Source: Tianweitania aestuarii
Lineage (GTDB): Bacteria; Pseudomonadota; Alphaproteobacteria; Rhizobiales; Rhizobiaceae
Assembly: GCF_018457165.1 (NCBI RefSeq)
Contig: NZ_JAFMNX010000001.1
Span: 372,001 to 436,000 of the forward strand
Reading direction: 5' to 3'
Length of the DNA: 64,000 nt
Shown here: one piece after another, positions 35,270 to 43,853 of the stretch
Layout of the letters: each line of letters opens with the position of its first letter
Position numbering within the stretch: position 1 is the stretch's first letter
Position numbers and translations under genes: made by a program
Notes under the pieces: model-generated
Told to the model about the DNA's origin: nothing
What the model saw: the letters and a program-made list of their open reading frames with translations, nothing else
Database searches by the model: none

Positions 35270-36718
35270 TTAGGCTTCGAGCCCGGCGATTTCGCGTCGG
35301 AAGCCTTGGGTGATCTTGTCGCTTCGGATGCGCCAGGCCAGGATGTCGCTCAACAAGCTCATCTTGATCTGCGCGCAGGCCGGGTCCGACCACAGATTGC
35401 GGCGTTCGCCGGGATCTTCTTCCAGATCGTACAACTGCCCTTCTTCGAAATCGACATAATGCACGAGCTTCCAGCGGTCGCGCCGGATCATCGTCATATA
35501 TTCGGTTTGTTCGAGGATCTTGTCGTCGGAATGCTCGGCGAAGACGCAGTCGCGCTGTTCTTCCTGTTCGCCGCGCAGATAAGGCTGCAGCGAACGCGCT
35601 TCCATCCATTCCGGCGGTGTCACACCGGCGGCTTCCAGGATGGTCGGACCGAAGTCGAACAGGGAAACGAGGTCATCCACCTTTACGCCCGCCTTCACGC
35701 CTGCGCCGAACACCAGGGCCGGCACCCGCACGCTTTGCTCATACATCGTCCATTTCTGCGAATGCCCGTGATCGTTGAGGCAATCACCGTGATCGGAGGT
35801 GAAGATGATCAGCGTGTTGTCGAGCACGCCGCGTTTTTCCAGGCTGTCGAGGATCTTGCCGACCTGCGTGTCGATCATCGAGACATTGGCATAGTAATGC
35901 GCGCGCTGGGCATGCAGCTGCTCGTCGGTCGGATCTGCGAGTTGCACGACGGCGTCATGGTCGTTGGCCTGATGATGGGCGCGAAGTTCGCGCATCGGCT
36001 GGACCTGGGTGTCGAGATCGTAATCGCGGATCGCCTTCGGCAGATCCTTGTCGATGTAGCGCTCGAGATAAGGTGCCGTGGGGTCATAGGGTGGATGCGG
36101 TCCGGGCATGCCGACCTGCAGGAAGAATGGCTCTTCCTTCTTGTCGGGATAGCGCTCGAGCCACATGCAGGCGAGGTCGGTGACGAACACGTCGGGATGC
36201 AGCTCTTCCGGCAGTTCCCAGGTAAAAGCGCCGAGCCGCTCGCGATAATCCTCGCGCCGGCGATAAGTGACGCGCGAGGGCTTTTCCTCGCCGCGGGTCC
36301 ACAGCGCCTTGTCCCATTGATCGAGGTAGAAGGGCAGGTTCGGATGCGCCCGGTCCTTGTTTTCCACCACATGACGCTCGTGGAAGCCGAAGGCGCCTTC
36401 GATCGGCATCGTGTGCATCTTGCCCGTGTTCACGCAGCGATAGCCGGCCTTGTTCAGCAGGCTCACCCAGGACCACACCCACGGCTCGTCGTTGCGGAAA
36501 ACGCCGTTGGTGTGCGGATACGTACCCGAGAAAAGCGAGGCACGCGACGGCGCGCAGGACGGCGACGTCACATACATATTGGTGAAGGTCGTACCGTTCT
36601 TGACGAGACGATCGAGGTTGGGTGTTTCCATATAGTCGTAGCCCAGCGCGTTGATCGTATCGATGCGCTGCTGGTCGGTGATGATGAAAACGATGTTCGG
36701 ACGGGACTTGGTGTCCAT
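35270..36718 (-). CDS. Type I sulfatase
   Basis: This 482-residue sulfatase hydrolyses a sulfate ester. The N-terminal NIVFIITDQQRIDTINALGYDYMETPNLDRLVKNG supplies the metal-binding DQ, and the signature SCAPSRASLFSGTYPH (about residues 54-69) contains Cys55 within C-x-P-S-R, the residue converted to formylglycine. The later IIFTSDHGDCLNDHG carries the metal-binding Asp-His pair. No signal peptide is seen, which points to a cytoplasmic enzyme acting on an imported substrate. It is the last gene of an operon with a binding protein and two permeases, so it likely desulfates what that importer brings in. No formylglycine-generating enzyme is in the window. Confidence 0.9.
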   Translation of the reverse strand: MDTKSRPNIVFIITDQQRIDTINALGYDYMETPNLDRLVKNGTTFTNMYVTSPSCAPSRASLFSGTYPHTNGVFRNDEPWVWSWVSLLNKAGYRCVNTGKMHTMPIEGAFGFHERHVVENKDRAHPNLPFYLDQWDKALWTRGEEKPSRVTYRRREDYRERLGAFTWELPEELHPDVFVTDLACMWLERYPDKKEEPFFLQVGMPGPHPPYDPTAPYLERYIDKDLPKAIRDYDLDTQVQPMRELRAHHQANDHDAVVQLADPTDEQLHAQRAHYYANVSMIDTQVGKILDSLEKRGVLDNTLIIFTSDHGDCLNDHGHSQKWTMYEQSVRVPALVFGAGVKAGVKVDDLVSLFDFGPTILEAAGVTPPEWMEARSLQPYLRGEQEEQRDCVFAEHSDDKILEQTEYMTMIRRDRWKLVHYVDFEEGQLYDLEEDPGERRNLWSDPACAQIKMSLLSDILAWRIRSDKITQGFRREIAGLEA

Positions 36719-36724
36719 GTTTGC

Positions 36725-37555
36725 TTATCCCTTCACCGCGCCGCCGAGCGACTGCACGATGTACTTGTTGGCAAGAATGATGACGGGAACGACGGGAAGC
36801 GTCAGCACGATGCTGGCAACCGCGATCGCACCCCAGTCGACGCTGGCGTAGGATACGAAGTTCATCACCGCGACAGGCGCCGTCACCGTTTCGGAACGGG
36901 TGATGATCAGCGCGAAGAAGAAGTCGTTCCAGGCAAGCAGGAAGGACAGGATCGCGGCCGCCACGATGCCGGGACGCGCGATCGGGATCATCACCTTGAC
37001 CAGCGTCTTCCAGATCGACGCGCCGTCCATCAGGGCCGCTTCGATGACCTCGTTGGGGATCTGGTTGAAGGTCGTCCACATCGACCACACGACGAGCGGC
37101 AGCGTCAGCGACATGTAGGCGAAGATCAGGCCTGCATAGGTGTCGATCAAACCGCTGTTGATGTAGATCAAGAACAACGGGATCACGAAGCCGACCGGCG
37201 GCGCCATGCGCAGGAGAAGCAGCAGCCAGGAGGCCAGGAACTTGCCGGACAAGCGGCTCTTCGACAGCGCGAAGGCCGCGGGAATGCCCAGCAACAGGGC
37301 AAGCAGCGTGGAAGCGCCAGCGGTGATCGCGCTGTTCAACAAGGCGAATGGAAAGTTCGTGCCGATGATGGCGCTGTAATTCTCAAGCGTCAGCTCGAAC
37401 GGGGTTTCCCAGATAGGCACGAAAAGCTGGGTCGCCGGCCGGAACGACAGGATCAGAACCCACAGGATAGGGAAAACGGCGAACACGGCGAAAGCCAGCA
37501 TCATCAGGATGCCGAAGCCGCGCTTCAACTTGAAGGAGAAGGAGTCGTCACGCAT
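36725..37555 (-). CDS. Carbohydrate ABC transporter permease, MalG-type
   Basis: The 276-residue protein (ATG 37555) has six hydrophobic segments, starting LMMLAFAVFAVFPILWVLILSF, and a cytoplasmic EAA loop EVIEAALMDGASIWKTLVKVMIPIARPGI near residue 185, as in the MalG half of carbohydrate importers (CUT1). It overlaps the upstream MalF-type gene by eight bases and ends six bases before the sulfatase, so it is translationally coupled. The imported substrate is unknown, but the sulfatase next to it suggests a sulfated sugar or related ester. Confidence 0.9.
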   Translation of the reverse strand: MRDDSFSFKLKRGFGILMMLAFAVFAVFPILWVLILSFRPATQLFVPIWETPFELTLENYSAIIGTNFPFALLNSAITAGASTLLALLLGIPAAFALSKSRLSGKFLASWLLLLLRMAPPVGFVIPLFLIYINSGLIDTYAGLIFAYMSLTLPLVVWSMWTTFNQIPNEVIEAALMDGASIWKTLVKVMIPIARPGIVAAAILSFLLAWNDFFFALIITRSETVTAPVAVMNFVSYASVDWGAIAVASIVLTLPVVPVIILANKYIVQSLGGAVKG

Positions 37556-38432
37556 CGGCCAGTCTCGCATTGCGCTTGGCGATATACAGACTGATCACGC
37601 CAGCGAAAAAGAACAGGAACATGGCAATGGCCGAGCCATAGCCGACATTGGAGCTCTGGAAGGTTTGCACATAGGCGTAGTAATTGGTCGCCTGCGTCGA
37701 ACGCCCCGGTCCGCCATTGGTCAGAACGAAGATCAGCGGGAAGTGCTTCAGCGTTTCAATGAAGCGAAACAGCGCCACCATGGTCAAGGCAGGCACCAGC
37801 AGCGGCAGCGTGATGTAGAAGAATGCCCGGATCCGGGTCGCGCCATCCATTGCGGCGGCTTCATCGAGATCGGTGGAAATGCCCTGCAGCGCCGCCAGGA
37901 TCAAAAGCATCACGAAGGGATAGGTCGTCCAGGTATCGGCGATCACGATCGCGGCGATGGCGCCTGTCTGCGTCGTCAGGATCGCCGGAATTTGGATGCC
38001 GAAGATCGCGAAAAAGGCGTTGATCGGCGACAGCGTCGGCGTGAACAGGGACAGCCAGACGAGCGCGGTGACGATTGCCGGCACGGCAAAGGGAATGACG
38101 AAGAAGCCGCGCGCCAGGCGCCAGCGCGGCACGATCTTTTCCAGACCGACGGCAACCAGCGTTCCCATGACGATCTGAACCGCGACGCCGATAAAGGAGA
38201 GCGCGCACATCACGTAGATGGACTCCATGAACCGGCCGTCGGTCCAAAGCCTTACGAAGTTCTGGAATCCGACCTCGCCGCGGAAGCCGCGAATGAGGTG
38301 GTAGTCGGTGAACGACAGCCCGATCATTCCGACGAGCGGAACAATGGCAAAGATGCCGACCGCCAGAAAGGTGGGGATGAGCATGCGCTTGTAAGCGCGC
38401 TCCAACTGAGCAGAAGCGCTCGCAGAGGCCAT
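37548..38432 (-). CDS. Carbohydrate ABC transporter permease, MalF-type
   Basis: A 294-residue protein (ATG 38432 with GGAG upstream; an upstream in-frame start at 38543 would run into the binding-protein gene). Six hydrophobic segments are visible, beginning LIPTFLAVGIFAIVPLVGMIGLSF, and the EAA loop is DLDEAAAMDGATRIRAFFYITLPLLVPAL near residue 200. It pairs with the MalG-type permease below it. A short gap of 64 bases separates it from the binding-protein gene upstream. Confidence 0.9.
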   Translation of the reverse strand: MASASASAQLERAYKRMLIPTFLAVGIFAIVPLVGMIGLSFTDYHLIRGFRGEVGFQNFVRLWTDGRFMESIYVMCALSFIGVAVQIVMGTLVAVGLEKIVPRWRLARGFFVIPFAVPAIVTALVWLSLFTPTLSPINAFFAIFGIQIPAILTTQTGAIAAIVIADTWTTYPFVMLLILAALQGISTDLDEAAAMDGATRIRAFFYITLPLLVPALTMVALFRFIETLKHFPLIFVLTNGGPGRSTQATNYYAYVQTFQSSNVGYGSAIAMFLFFFAGVISLYIAKRNARLADA

Positions 38433-38496
38433 GGGGTACTCCGAAAAGGAAGAGGCCGGCCTTACCCTTGAGCGGAAAGGCCGGCCGATCGTACGG

Positions 38497-39780
38497 TTAC
38501 TGGCTGTCGATGATGTCCGAGACTTCCTGATCGGCTTTCTCAAGCGCGGCTTCAGGCGTCACCAGGCCGTTCAACGCGCCATTGATGTTTTCACCAAGTG
38601 CGGCACCGATCTCGGGCCAGGTCGAGATCAGCGGACGATAATCGCCGCGTGCCTCGTTGAGAGCTTCGACGCGCAGATCAAGGAAGTTGGGCTGGATGCC
38701 GGAATATTTTTCCACAACTTCAGGAATGCTGGCGACGGAAGCGCGGGTGAAATCCGGATAGGCCTGATTGAGGGCGATCTTGGCCATGGTTTCCTTGCTC
38801 GTCGCCCACTGGATGAACTTGAACGAGGCTTCCGGATCTTTGGCATCGGACGGAACAGCGAGACCGTGCACGGCGATCGGCGGGAAACGGCCGGCCGGGC
38901 CCGATGGCGGCAGTGCCAGTTCGATATTATCCGCGACCGGGCTCTTTTCCTTGTCAACCAGCTGGCTGGTGATGGAGGTGCCGTCAACCGTCATGGCAAC
39001 CTGACCACCCTGAACGGCGGCCACGATTTCGGGGAAGTTGAAGCGGCCAACGCCCTGCGGTCCGTATTTGGTGAGCAGTTCGATATAGACCTGAAGCGCC
39101 TTCAGGTTCTCGGGCGAGTTGATGGCCGGCGTGAGATCGCTCGGATAATCGGCAAAGAACTTGCCGCCATAGGCCCACATCAGCGCGGGAAAGACGAACA
39201 TGTTGAAGCCCTGGCCGGGAGCCGCACGCAAGGCAATGGCTGCGGTTTCGGGCGTGTTGATTGCGGCCGCGACGCTCAGCATCTCGTCCCAGGTCTTGGG
39301 AGGCTGCTGTCCCTTGGCTTCGAGAATGTCCTTGCGATAGGCCAGGAGGCCGACCTCGGCAAAGAAGGGCAGCGCGTAGGTGTCGCCTTCGACCGCATAG
39401 GCTTCAAGCGGCCCCTTCAGGAAGTCATCCTTGTCTTCAAGGGCGTCGACCTGATCGGTGATCGGGTTGATCCAGCCTGCTTCCACCCAGCGCTGCACCT
39501 GGATTGCCGGCGTATGCACCACGTCGATATCGCCGGTACGGCCTGCGAAGGACAGGGTGATGCGGTTTTCGAACACATCCTGGCCGATGATTTCGATATC
39601 GGCCTTGATGCCGGTTTCCTTCTCGAAATCGCCAGCGAGCGCCTGCAGGCCGATCGTGGATGGCATGCCGAAAAGCAGAACCTTGAGGGTCTTTTCCTGC
39701 GCAAACGCTGCGCCGGATTGTAGTGCCATGGCACCGGCCAGGGCAGCCGCCATGAGGCGTCGGGTTGTCTTGAGATACAT
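38497..39780 (-). CDS. Extracellular solute-binding protein of a carbohydrate-type ABC importer
   Basis: The 427-residue periplasmic protein has a signal peptide (RRLMAAALAGAMALQSGAAFAQ, about 28 residues), followed by KTLKVLLFGMPSTIGLQALAGDFEKETGIKADIEI, the usual type-1 solute-binding-protein opening of CUT1 importers. The later IPFFAEVGLLAYRKDIL-like segment (LPFFAEVGLLAYRKDIL), KTWDEMLSVAAAI and GGQVAMTVDGTSI fit the same family. It is the first structural gene after the IclR regulator and precedes both permeases and the sulfatase. The importer's ATPase is not encoded in the operon and may be shared with another system. Confidence 0.9.
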   Translation of the reverse strand: MYLKTTRRLMAAALAGAMALQSGAAFAQEKTLKVLLFGMPSTIGLQALAGDFEKETGIKADIEIIGQDVFENRITLSFAGRTGDIDVVHTPAIQVQRWVEAGWINPITDQVDALEDKDDFLKGPLEAYAVEGDTYALPFFAEVGLLAYRKDILEAKGQQPPKTWDEMLSVAAAINTPETAAIALRAAPGQGFNMFVFPALMWAYGGKFFADYPSDLTPAINSPENLKALQVYIELLTKYGPQGVGRFNFPEIVAAVQGGQVAMTVDGTSITSQLVDKEKSPVADNIELALPPSGPAGRFPPIAVHGLAVPSDAKDPEASFKFIQWATSKETMAKIALNQAYPDFTRASVASIPEVVEKYSGIQPNFLDLRVEALNEARGDYRPLISTWPEIGAALGENINGALNGLVTPEAALEKADQEVSDIIDSQ

Positions 39781-39823
39781 CTGGTTTTTTCCTCCCAGTT
39801 TGATGGTGTCGGGTCTTGGAATG

Positions 39824-40651
39824 TCAGCCGCCTCGGCCGGGCGCTGCGTGATGAACAGGCGGGCGACGGCGCTGCGTTTGTTCTTTGGCGACGATCTGCA
39901 TCAGCCTGTCGCGCGCTTCATTGAGCGCTTCCCGATAGCGACCGATATGATCGTCGAGATCGTCGGTCTGGCGAACAGGCTCGGCAATGGCCAGCAGATG
40001 CAGGAAGCCGCTCTTGGGATCGCTGACCACTGTTGCGCAGCGGCGGATCCCGACATTGTTGCCCTCGAGGTCGAACTCGAAGTCGTCTTCGGCAGCGGCG
40101 GCTATGATCGAGCGCGCACGGTCCTCGGATAGCTGCTGAATGTCGCGTCCGGTGCGGAAATGCGTTTCATAAAAGCCGTCCATGTAGAACCGGGTCGCGA
40201 GCTCGTCGGGATCCAGACGGCTGAGATAAAGCCGCGACAGCGCGTCCAGTTCGTAGAGGCTGCGGCGAAAGCCGACATTCGCGCGAATGAAGACCGTCTG
40301 GTCCGGATGCTCCGTCTTGGAATGCCAAAGCAGTTCATGGCCGGCGACGACGACGATTTCCGCGGAGACCTGCAGCGTGTCCGTCAGTTGTTTGATCGTC
40401 CGGTCGAGCTCGGCAAGGTAGGATTCCGACATCGGAACGTTGCGGTTGAGGCGGAAATTGCGAACGCAATACTTTTCGCTGGTGCGAAACAGATAACCCC
40501 ATTCGGACAGAATCCGGATGATCCGGTTCAGCGTCGCCGGCGACATTTTGCATTCACGCGCAATGTCGACCTGTTTGATCGGTCCTGGTCCTGCCGCCAT
40601 GATATATTCCAGCACTTGCAGGGTTCGCTCCGTCGGCGTCATCGGGTCCAT
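39824..40651 (-). CDS. IclR family transcriptional regulator
   Basis: A 275-residue regulator with an N-terminal winged helix-turn-helix (ERTLQVLEYIMAAGPGPIKQVDIARECKMSPATLNRIIRILSEWGYL, residues 8-54) and a C-terminal IclR effector domain of about 180 residues (DTLQVSAEIVVVAGHELLWHSKTEHPD onward). It ends 43 bases before the binding-protein gene, on the same strand, so it is either the first gene of the sulfatase operon or its own unit. IclR regulators usually respond to small acids or aromatic ligands; here the likely signal is a breakdown product of the imported sulfated compound. That ligand is inferred. Confidence 0.88.
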   Translation of the reverse strand: MDPMTPTERTLQVLEYIMAAGPGPIKQVDIARECKMSPATLNRIIRILSEWGYLFRTSEKYCVRNFRLNRNVPMSESYLAELDRTIKQLTDTLQVSAEIVVVAGHELLWHSKTEHPDQTVFIRANVGFRRSLYELDALSRLYLSRLDPDELATRFYMDGFYETHFRTGRDIQQLSEDRARSIIAAAAEDDFEFDLEGNNVGIRRCATVVSDPKSGFLHLLAIAEPVRQTDDLDDHIGRYREALNEARDRLMQIVAKEQTQRRRPPVHHAAPGRGG

Positions 40652-40879
40652 TTCATATTTGGAATTCGCAACTAGCAGATTTGGAATACTGCGTTAAGAG
40701 GATTCTCAGAGGAGGAACGATGTTTCCCCTGTGTGAGCCGGGTCAAACGAGCCGGCTTTCTGCTCCATGCGGAAACGGCGAGGCATCGAACCTATCCGGC
40801 AGGAATGATCTCAGGCGCACTTTGTTTTCGGCCAGGCCGGCCCATATCTCGAGTGAAATCCTCCAATCCAACAGGTGGC
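40652..40879. promoter_or_regulatory. Divergent region between iclR-type regulator and HNH gene
   Basis: A 228-bp stretch that must contain the regulator's promoter and probably the sulfatase operon's start. No strong palindrome or hairpin is recognised. Near its right end AGGTGG serves as ribosome-binding site for the HNH gene. Reading frames that cross the region have no family features. Confidence 0.35.
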
Positions 40880-41209
40880 ATGGCTCGAAGAACGCGTTGG
40901 AACGATGAACGAGATGGGCGCGGGGAAGAGGACGTGCCGCCGCCGCAGACCTGCTGGCTTTGTGGGCGGCCGCTCGGCAAGCGCGTGGAGTTGCACCACC
41001 CCGTCCCGAAAAGCAGGGGTGGGCGAACAACGGTGCCGGTGCACCCGATCTGCCATCGCACCCTGCACGCAACCTTCTCCAATGTGGAACTTGCCCGAAT
41101 GGTTGAAGACGGCGTTCCCCTGGCGCAAGATCCTGCCATTGCACGCTTTCTGGCCTGGATCGCCAACAAGCCGCCTGACTTCAACGCACCGACCCGCAAG
41201 GCGCGGTGA
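40880..41209 (+). CDS. HNH endonuclease domain protein
   Basis: From ATG 40880, which has AGGTGG a few bases upstream, the protein has 109 residues. It is a compact HNH fold: CWLCGRPLGKRVELHHPVPKSRGGRTTVPVHPICHRTLHATF (residues about 24-65), with the first Cys pair, the HH of the HNH motif and a second C-H-x-x-x-H metal site. Small HNH proteins of this kind nick or cut DNA, but many cellular roles are unassigned. No phage, restriction or homing-element genes are next to it. The start is uncertain, since an upstream frame is open to 40733. Confidence 0.75.
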   Translation: MARRTRWNDERDGRGEEDVPPPQTCWLCGRPLGKRVELHHPVPKSRGGRTTVPVHPICHRTLHATFSNVELARMVEDGVPLAQDPAIARFLAWIANKPPDFNAPTRKAR

Positions 41210-41308
41210 GGCACTCTGCGTGGCATTCCGCTCTGTCATCTCTTGTCTGTTGGCGAACAAAGCGCATTGAACCCATTGAAGGGGATAGGCTATGCCGCGT
41301 GATTGACT

Positions 41309-42481
41309 ATGATGATCGCAATTCCGCTGGTTCCGATGGATCAACGCAAACAGGATCAGGCAGGCAGGTTAGATGATGCACGGCCAACCGACCGCGACAA
41401 AGGCGACCTGGCTTTGACGGACACCGTTAAAGGGCCGGACAATGTCGAGCTGACATCGGATCCGCTGGCCGATGCACGCCTGGCGGCGATCGTCGAATCC
41501 TCGTTCGATGCGATCATCAGCAAGGATTTGAACAGCGTCATTCAGACATGGAATCCGGCTGCGACGCGGTTGTTCGGCTACACGGCCGAGGAAGCGGTCG
41601 GCCGCTCCATCACCATGCTGATCCCGCCCAATCTTCATGACGAGGAAACCGAGATCATCAGCCGCATCAAGCGCGGCGAACGGGTGGAAAGCGTTGAAAC
41701 GATCCGCTGCCGCAAGGATGGATCGCCTGTTCATATCTCCATCACGGTCTCGCCCATACGCGATCGGATGGGCGTGATCGTCGGTGCTTCGAAGGTCGCG
41801 CGCGACATCAGCACGTCCAAGGAAAGCGAGCGCCGCATCCGGCTGCTGCTGCGCGAAATCAATCACCGGGTGAAGAACCAGTTCGCCGTGATCAACTCGA
41901 TTATCCGCGAAACGGCAAAGGCGACCGCCGATCCCAAGGCGTTCGAAACCACCTTGCGCAACCGCATTCTGGCCCTGGCGCGCTCGCATGATCTTCTGGT
42001 GAGCTCGGAATGGTCGGGGGCGAGCCTGGCCGAACTGATCCAGCATCAGCTCGAACCTTATGGTCACGAGGAACAGGTCAAGCTTTCCGGTGAGCCGGTG
42101 CTGTTGCGGCCGAATGCCGTCCAGAACCTTGGCATGGCTTTTCACGAACTTGGAACGAACTCGGCGAAATATGGTGCTTTGTCGGGTGAGAATGGCCAGG
42201 TATCTGTGAGCTGGACGGTTGAGCGGGATGATGCCGGTGAGGAGATGTTTGCGCTCTCCTGGGATGAAGCCGTTCCCGACCTGCAAACGGAACCGAGCCA
42301 GACCACGCAACGCCGCGGCTTCGGCTCCGTGGTTCTGCTGCGGGTCGCACCGCAGTCGCTCGGCGGCTCGGCCACGATGGAACGCGCGGATGGCCGTGTC
42401 ACCTGGCGCCTGCGTACGCCGCTGCTGAGCGTTCTCGACACGCAGGACGACAACGAGCACCCTGTTCCGCCACACGCGTGA
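41309..42481 (+). CDS. PAS-domain HWE-family histidine kinase
   Basis: A 390-residue cytoplasmic sensor kinase without membrane segments. A PAS domain spans about residues 55-165 (AIVESSFDAIISKDLNSVIQTWNPAATRLFGYTAEEAVG), then the HWE/HisKA_2 dimerisation box LLLREINHRVKNQFAVINSIIRETA with the phosphorylated His186. The ATPase region carries AFHELGTNSAKYGALSG (N box) and SWTVERDDAG followed by LSWDEAVP, the W-x-E feature that defines the HWE family. HWE kinases often control general stress or light responses in alphaproteobacteria. No partner response regulator is adjacent. The ATG at 41309 (or 41312) is the first in frame, but ribosome-binding signal is poor. Confidence 0.88.
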   Translation: MMIAIPLVPMDQRKQDQAGRLDDARPTDRDKGDLALTDTVKGPDNVELTSDPLADARLAAIVESSFDAIISKDLNSVIQTWNPAATRLFGYTAEEAVGRSITMLIPPNLHDEETEIISRIKRGERVESVETIRCRKDGSPVHISITVSPIRDRMGVIVGASKVARDISTSKESERRIRLLLREINHRVKNQFAVINSIIRETAKATADPKAFETTLRNRILALARSHDLLVSSEWSGASLAELIQHQLEPYGHEEQVKLSGEPVLLRPNAVQNLGMAFHELGTNSAKYGALSGENGQVSVSWTVERDDAGEEMFALSWDEAVPDLQTEPSQTTQRRGFGSVVLLRVAPQSLGGSATMERADGRVTWRLRTPLLSVLDTQDDNEHPVPPHA

Positions 42482-42507
42482 GGAGGGCGGCTCGTCGAAG
42501 ACGCGGG

Positions 42508-43761
42508 TCAGTTCATCTCGGTTTCGGAAAGACAGTCGTTCTGTACGATCCCTTCCATGGCCTGCAACATGGACAGCGCCAAAACAGGGCGGCTGAACCG
42601 CCGCGCCGCGCCGGCGCCATTCTCGGCCATCGTCATGCGCCAGGCCGGATCGTCGCGTAAGCGCAGGATGGCGTCAGTGAGGATCTGTGGGGCTTCCGGC
42701 GGGACCGTGACGCCGACCTTATAACGCGTGACGATATCAGCCGCTTCGCCTTCGACACCCAGCACAACCGGGATGCCGGTTGCCATGGCCTCAAACAGTT
42801 TCGACGGGATGACCGACCGAAACAGCGGATCGCGGCGCAAGTGGATGAGCGAACAATCGAGCAATGACCAGTAGCGGCTGACCTGATCCTTGGGCACGGT
42901 GTCGAGGAACAGGATGTTGTGCAGGCCTTCGGCTTGCGCGCGACGCTGCAGGGCGGCCTTTTCCTCGCCATCGCCCAGCATCAGAATGCGGACATCGTTC
43001 TCGCCGCGCTTCTGCAAAAGACGGGCTGCATCGAGAACGGTGTCCAATCCATGCGCCCGGCCATGCGTGCCGATGTATCCGGCGACGAAACAGGTGGCGA
43101 GACCAAGCCTGGCTTCGAATTGCGGATCTTTCTGCGCTGGCTCGAAGCGGTGGAGATCGACACCGTTCGTCACCACCGCGATCTTGGCGGGATCAACGCC
43201 GCGAGCCGTCAGGATGCGCTTGAAGGAATGGGTGACGGCAACGATCAGCGCGGCGCGGTGATACAAGAACAGCTCGACGCGGCTGAGCGCCCTGAGCACG
43301 AACTTGTTCTTCATGGCGCCGACAACCTGAATGGAGTGCGGCCACAGATCGCGCAGCTCGAACACAAAAGGCACGCGGCGCAACGCGCTGACCATCCAGG
43401 CAGCACACACGGTAAAGAATTGCGGCGATGTTCCCACGACAACGTGGATCTTGCGAACAAAGAAGGAAGCAAGAAAGGCCGTGATCATGAAGCTGAAGAA
43501 ATCAAGGGTGCGAAAAAGGAAGCCCTGATTGGCGCAGATAAAGGTCCAGACGCGTATGACGCGAATACCGTCTATGATTTCCGTCTGCCAAAGGTGATTT
43601 CGGTAGCCGGGAAAGACTTCGCCGCGCGGAAAGTTCGGAACACCGGTGATGACCGTGACCTGGTGACCGGATTTCGCCCATTCTCGACAATGTTCAAAAC
43701 TGCGACTGGCAGGCGCATTCACCTCGGGCATGAAATTGTCTGTGAGAAGCAGGATGTGCAT
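42508..43761 (-). CDS. WbuB-like glycosyltransferase family 4 protein
   Basis: A 417-residue GT4 enzyme starting MHILLLTDNFMPEVNAPASRSFEHCREWAKSGHQVTVITGVPNFPRG, as in the WbuB group that transfers deoxyamino sugars such as FucNAc. The middle has FVFELRDLWPHSIQVVGAMKNK, and the donor-binding half has FVAGYIGTHGRAHGLDTVLDAARLL, LILMLGDGEEKAAL-like DVRILMLGDGEEKAALQRRA, and FRSVIPSKLFEAMATGIPVVLGVEGEAADIV with the Ex7E motif. It is the last gene of the minus-strand group that includes the heparinase-like gene, wecB and the two-domain dehydrogenase. It converges with the kinase gene. Confidence 0.9.
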   Translation of the reverse strand: MHILLLTDNFMPEVNAPASRSFEHCREWAKSGHQVTVITGVPNFPRGEVFPGYRNHLWQTEIIDGIRVIRVWTFICANQGFLFRTLDFFSFMITAFLASFFVRKIHVVVGTSPQFFTVCAAWMVSALRRVPFVFELRDLWPHSIQVVGAMKNKFVLRALSRVELFLYHRAALIVAVTHSFKRILTARGVDPAKIAVVTNGVDLHRFEPAQKDPQFEARLGLATCFVAGYIGTHGRAHGLDTVLDAARLLQKRGENDVRILMLGDGEEKAALQRRAQAEGLHNILFLDTVPKDQVSRYWSLLDCSLIHLRRDPLFRSVIPSKLFEAMATGIPVVLGVEGEAADIVTRYKVGVTVPPEAPQILTDAILRLRDDPAWRMTMAENGAGAARRFSRPVLALSMLQAMEGIVQNDCLSETEMN

Positions 43762-43853
43762 GTCGCACGACGCCCTTTACGCAAAATACTCTGAAACTAC
43801 TTACCAGCGTACTGTGACAAGCATGCCGAATTTTACAAGAGCCATGTTCATCC

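Noticed and set aside
35228-37594. A 788-residue plus-strand open frame opposite the sulfatase and permease genes
   Set aside because: Composition is that of an antisense shadow and no start signals or motifs support it.
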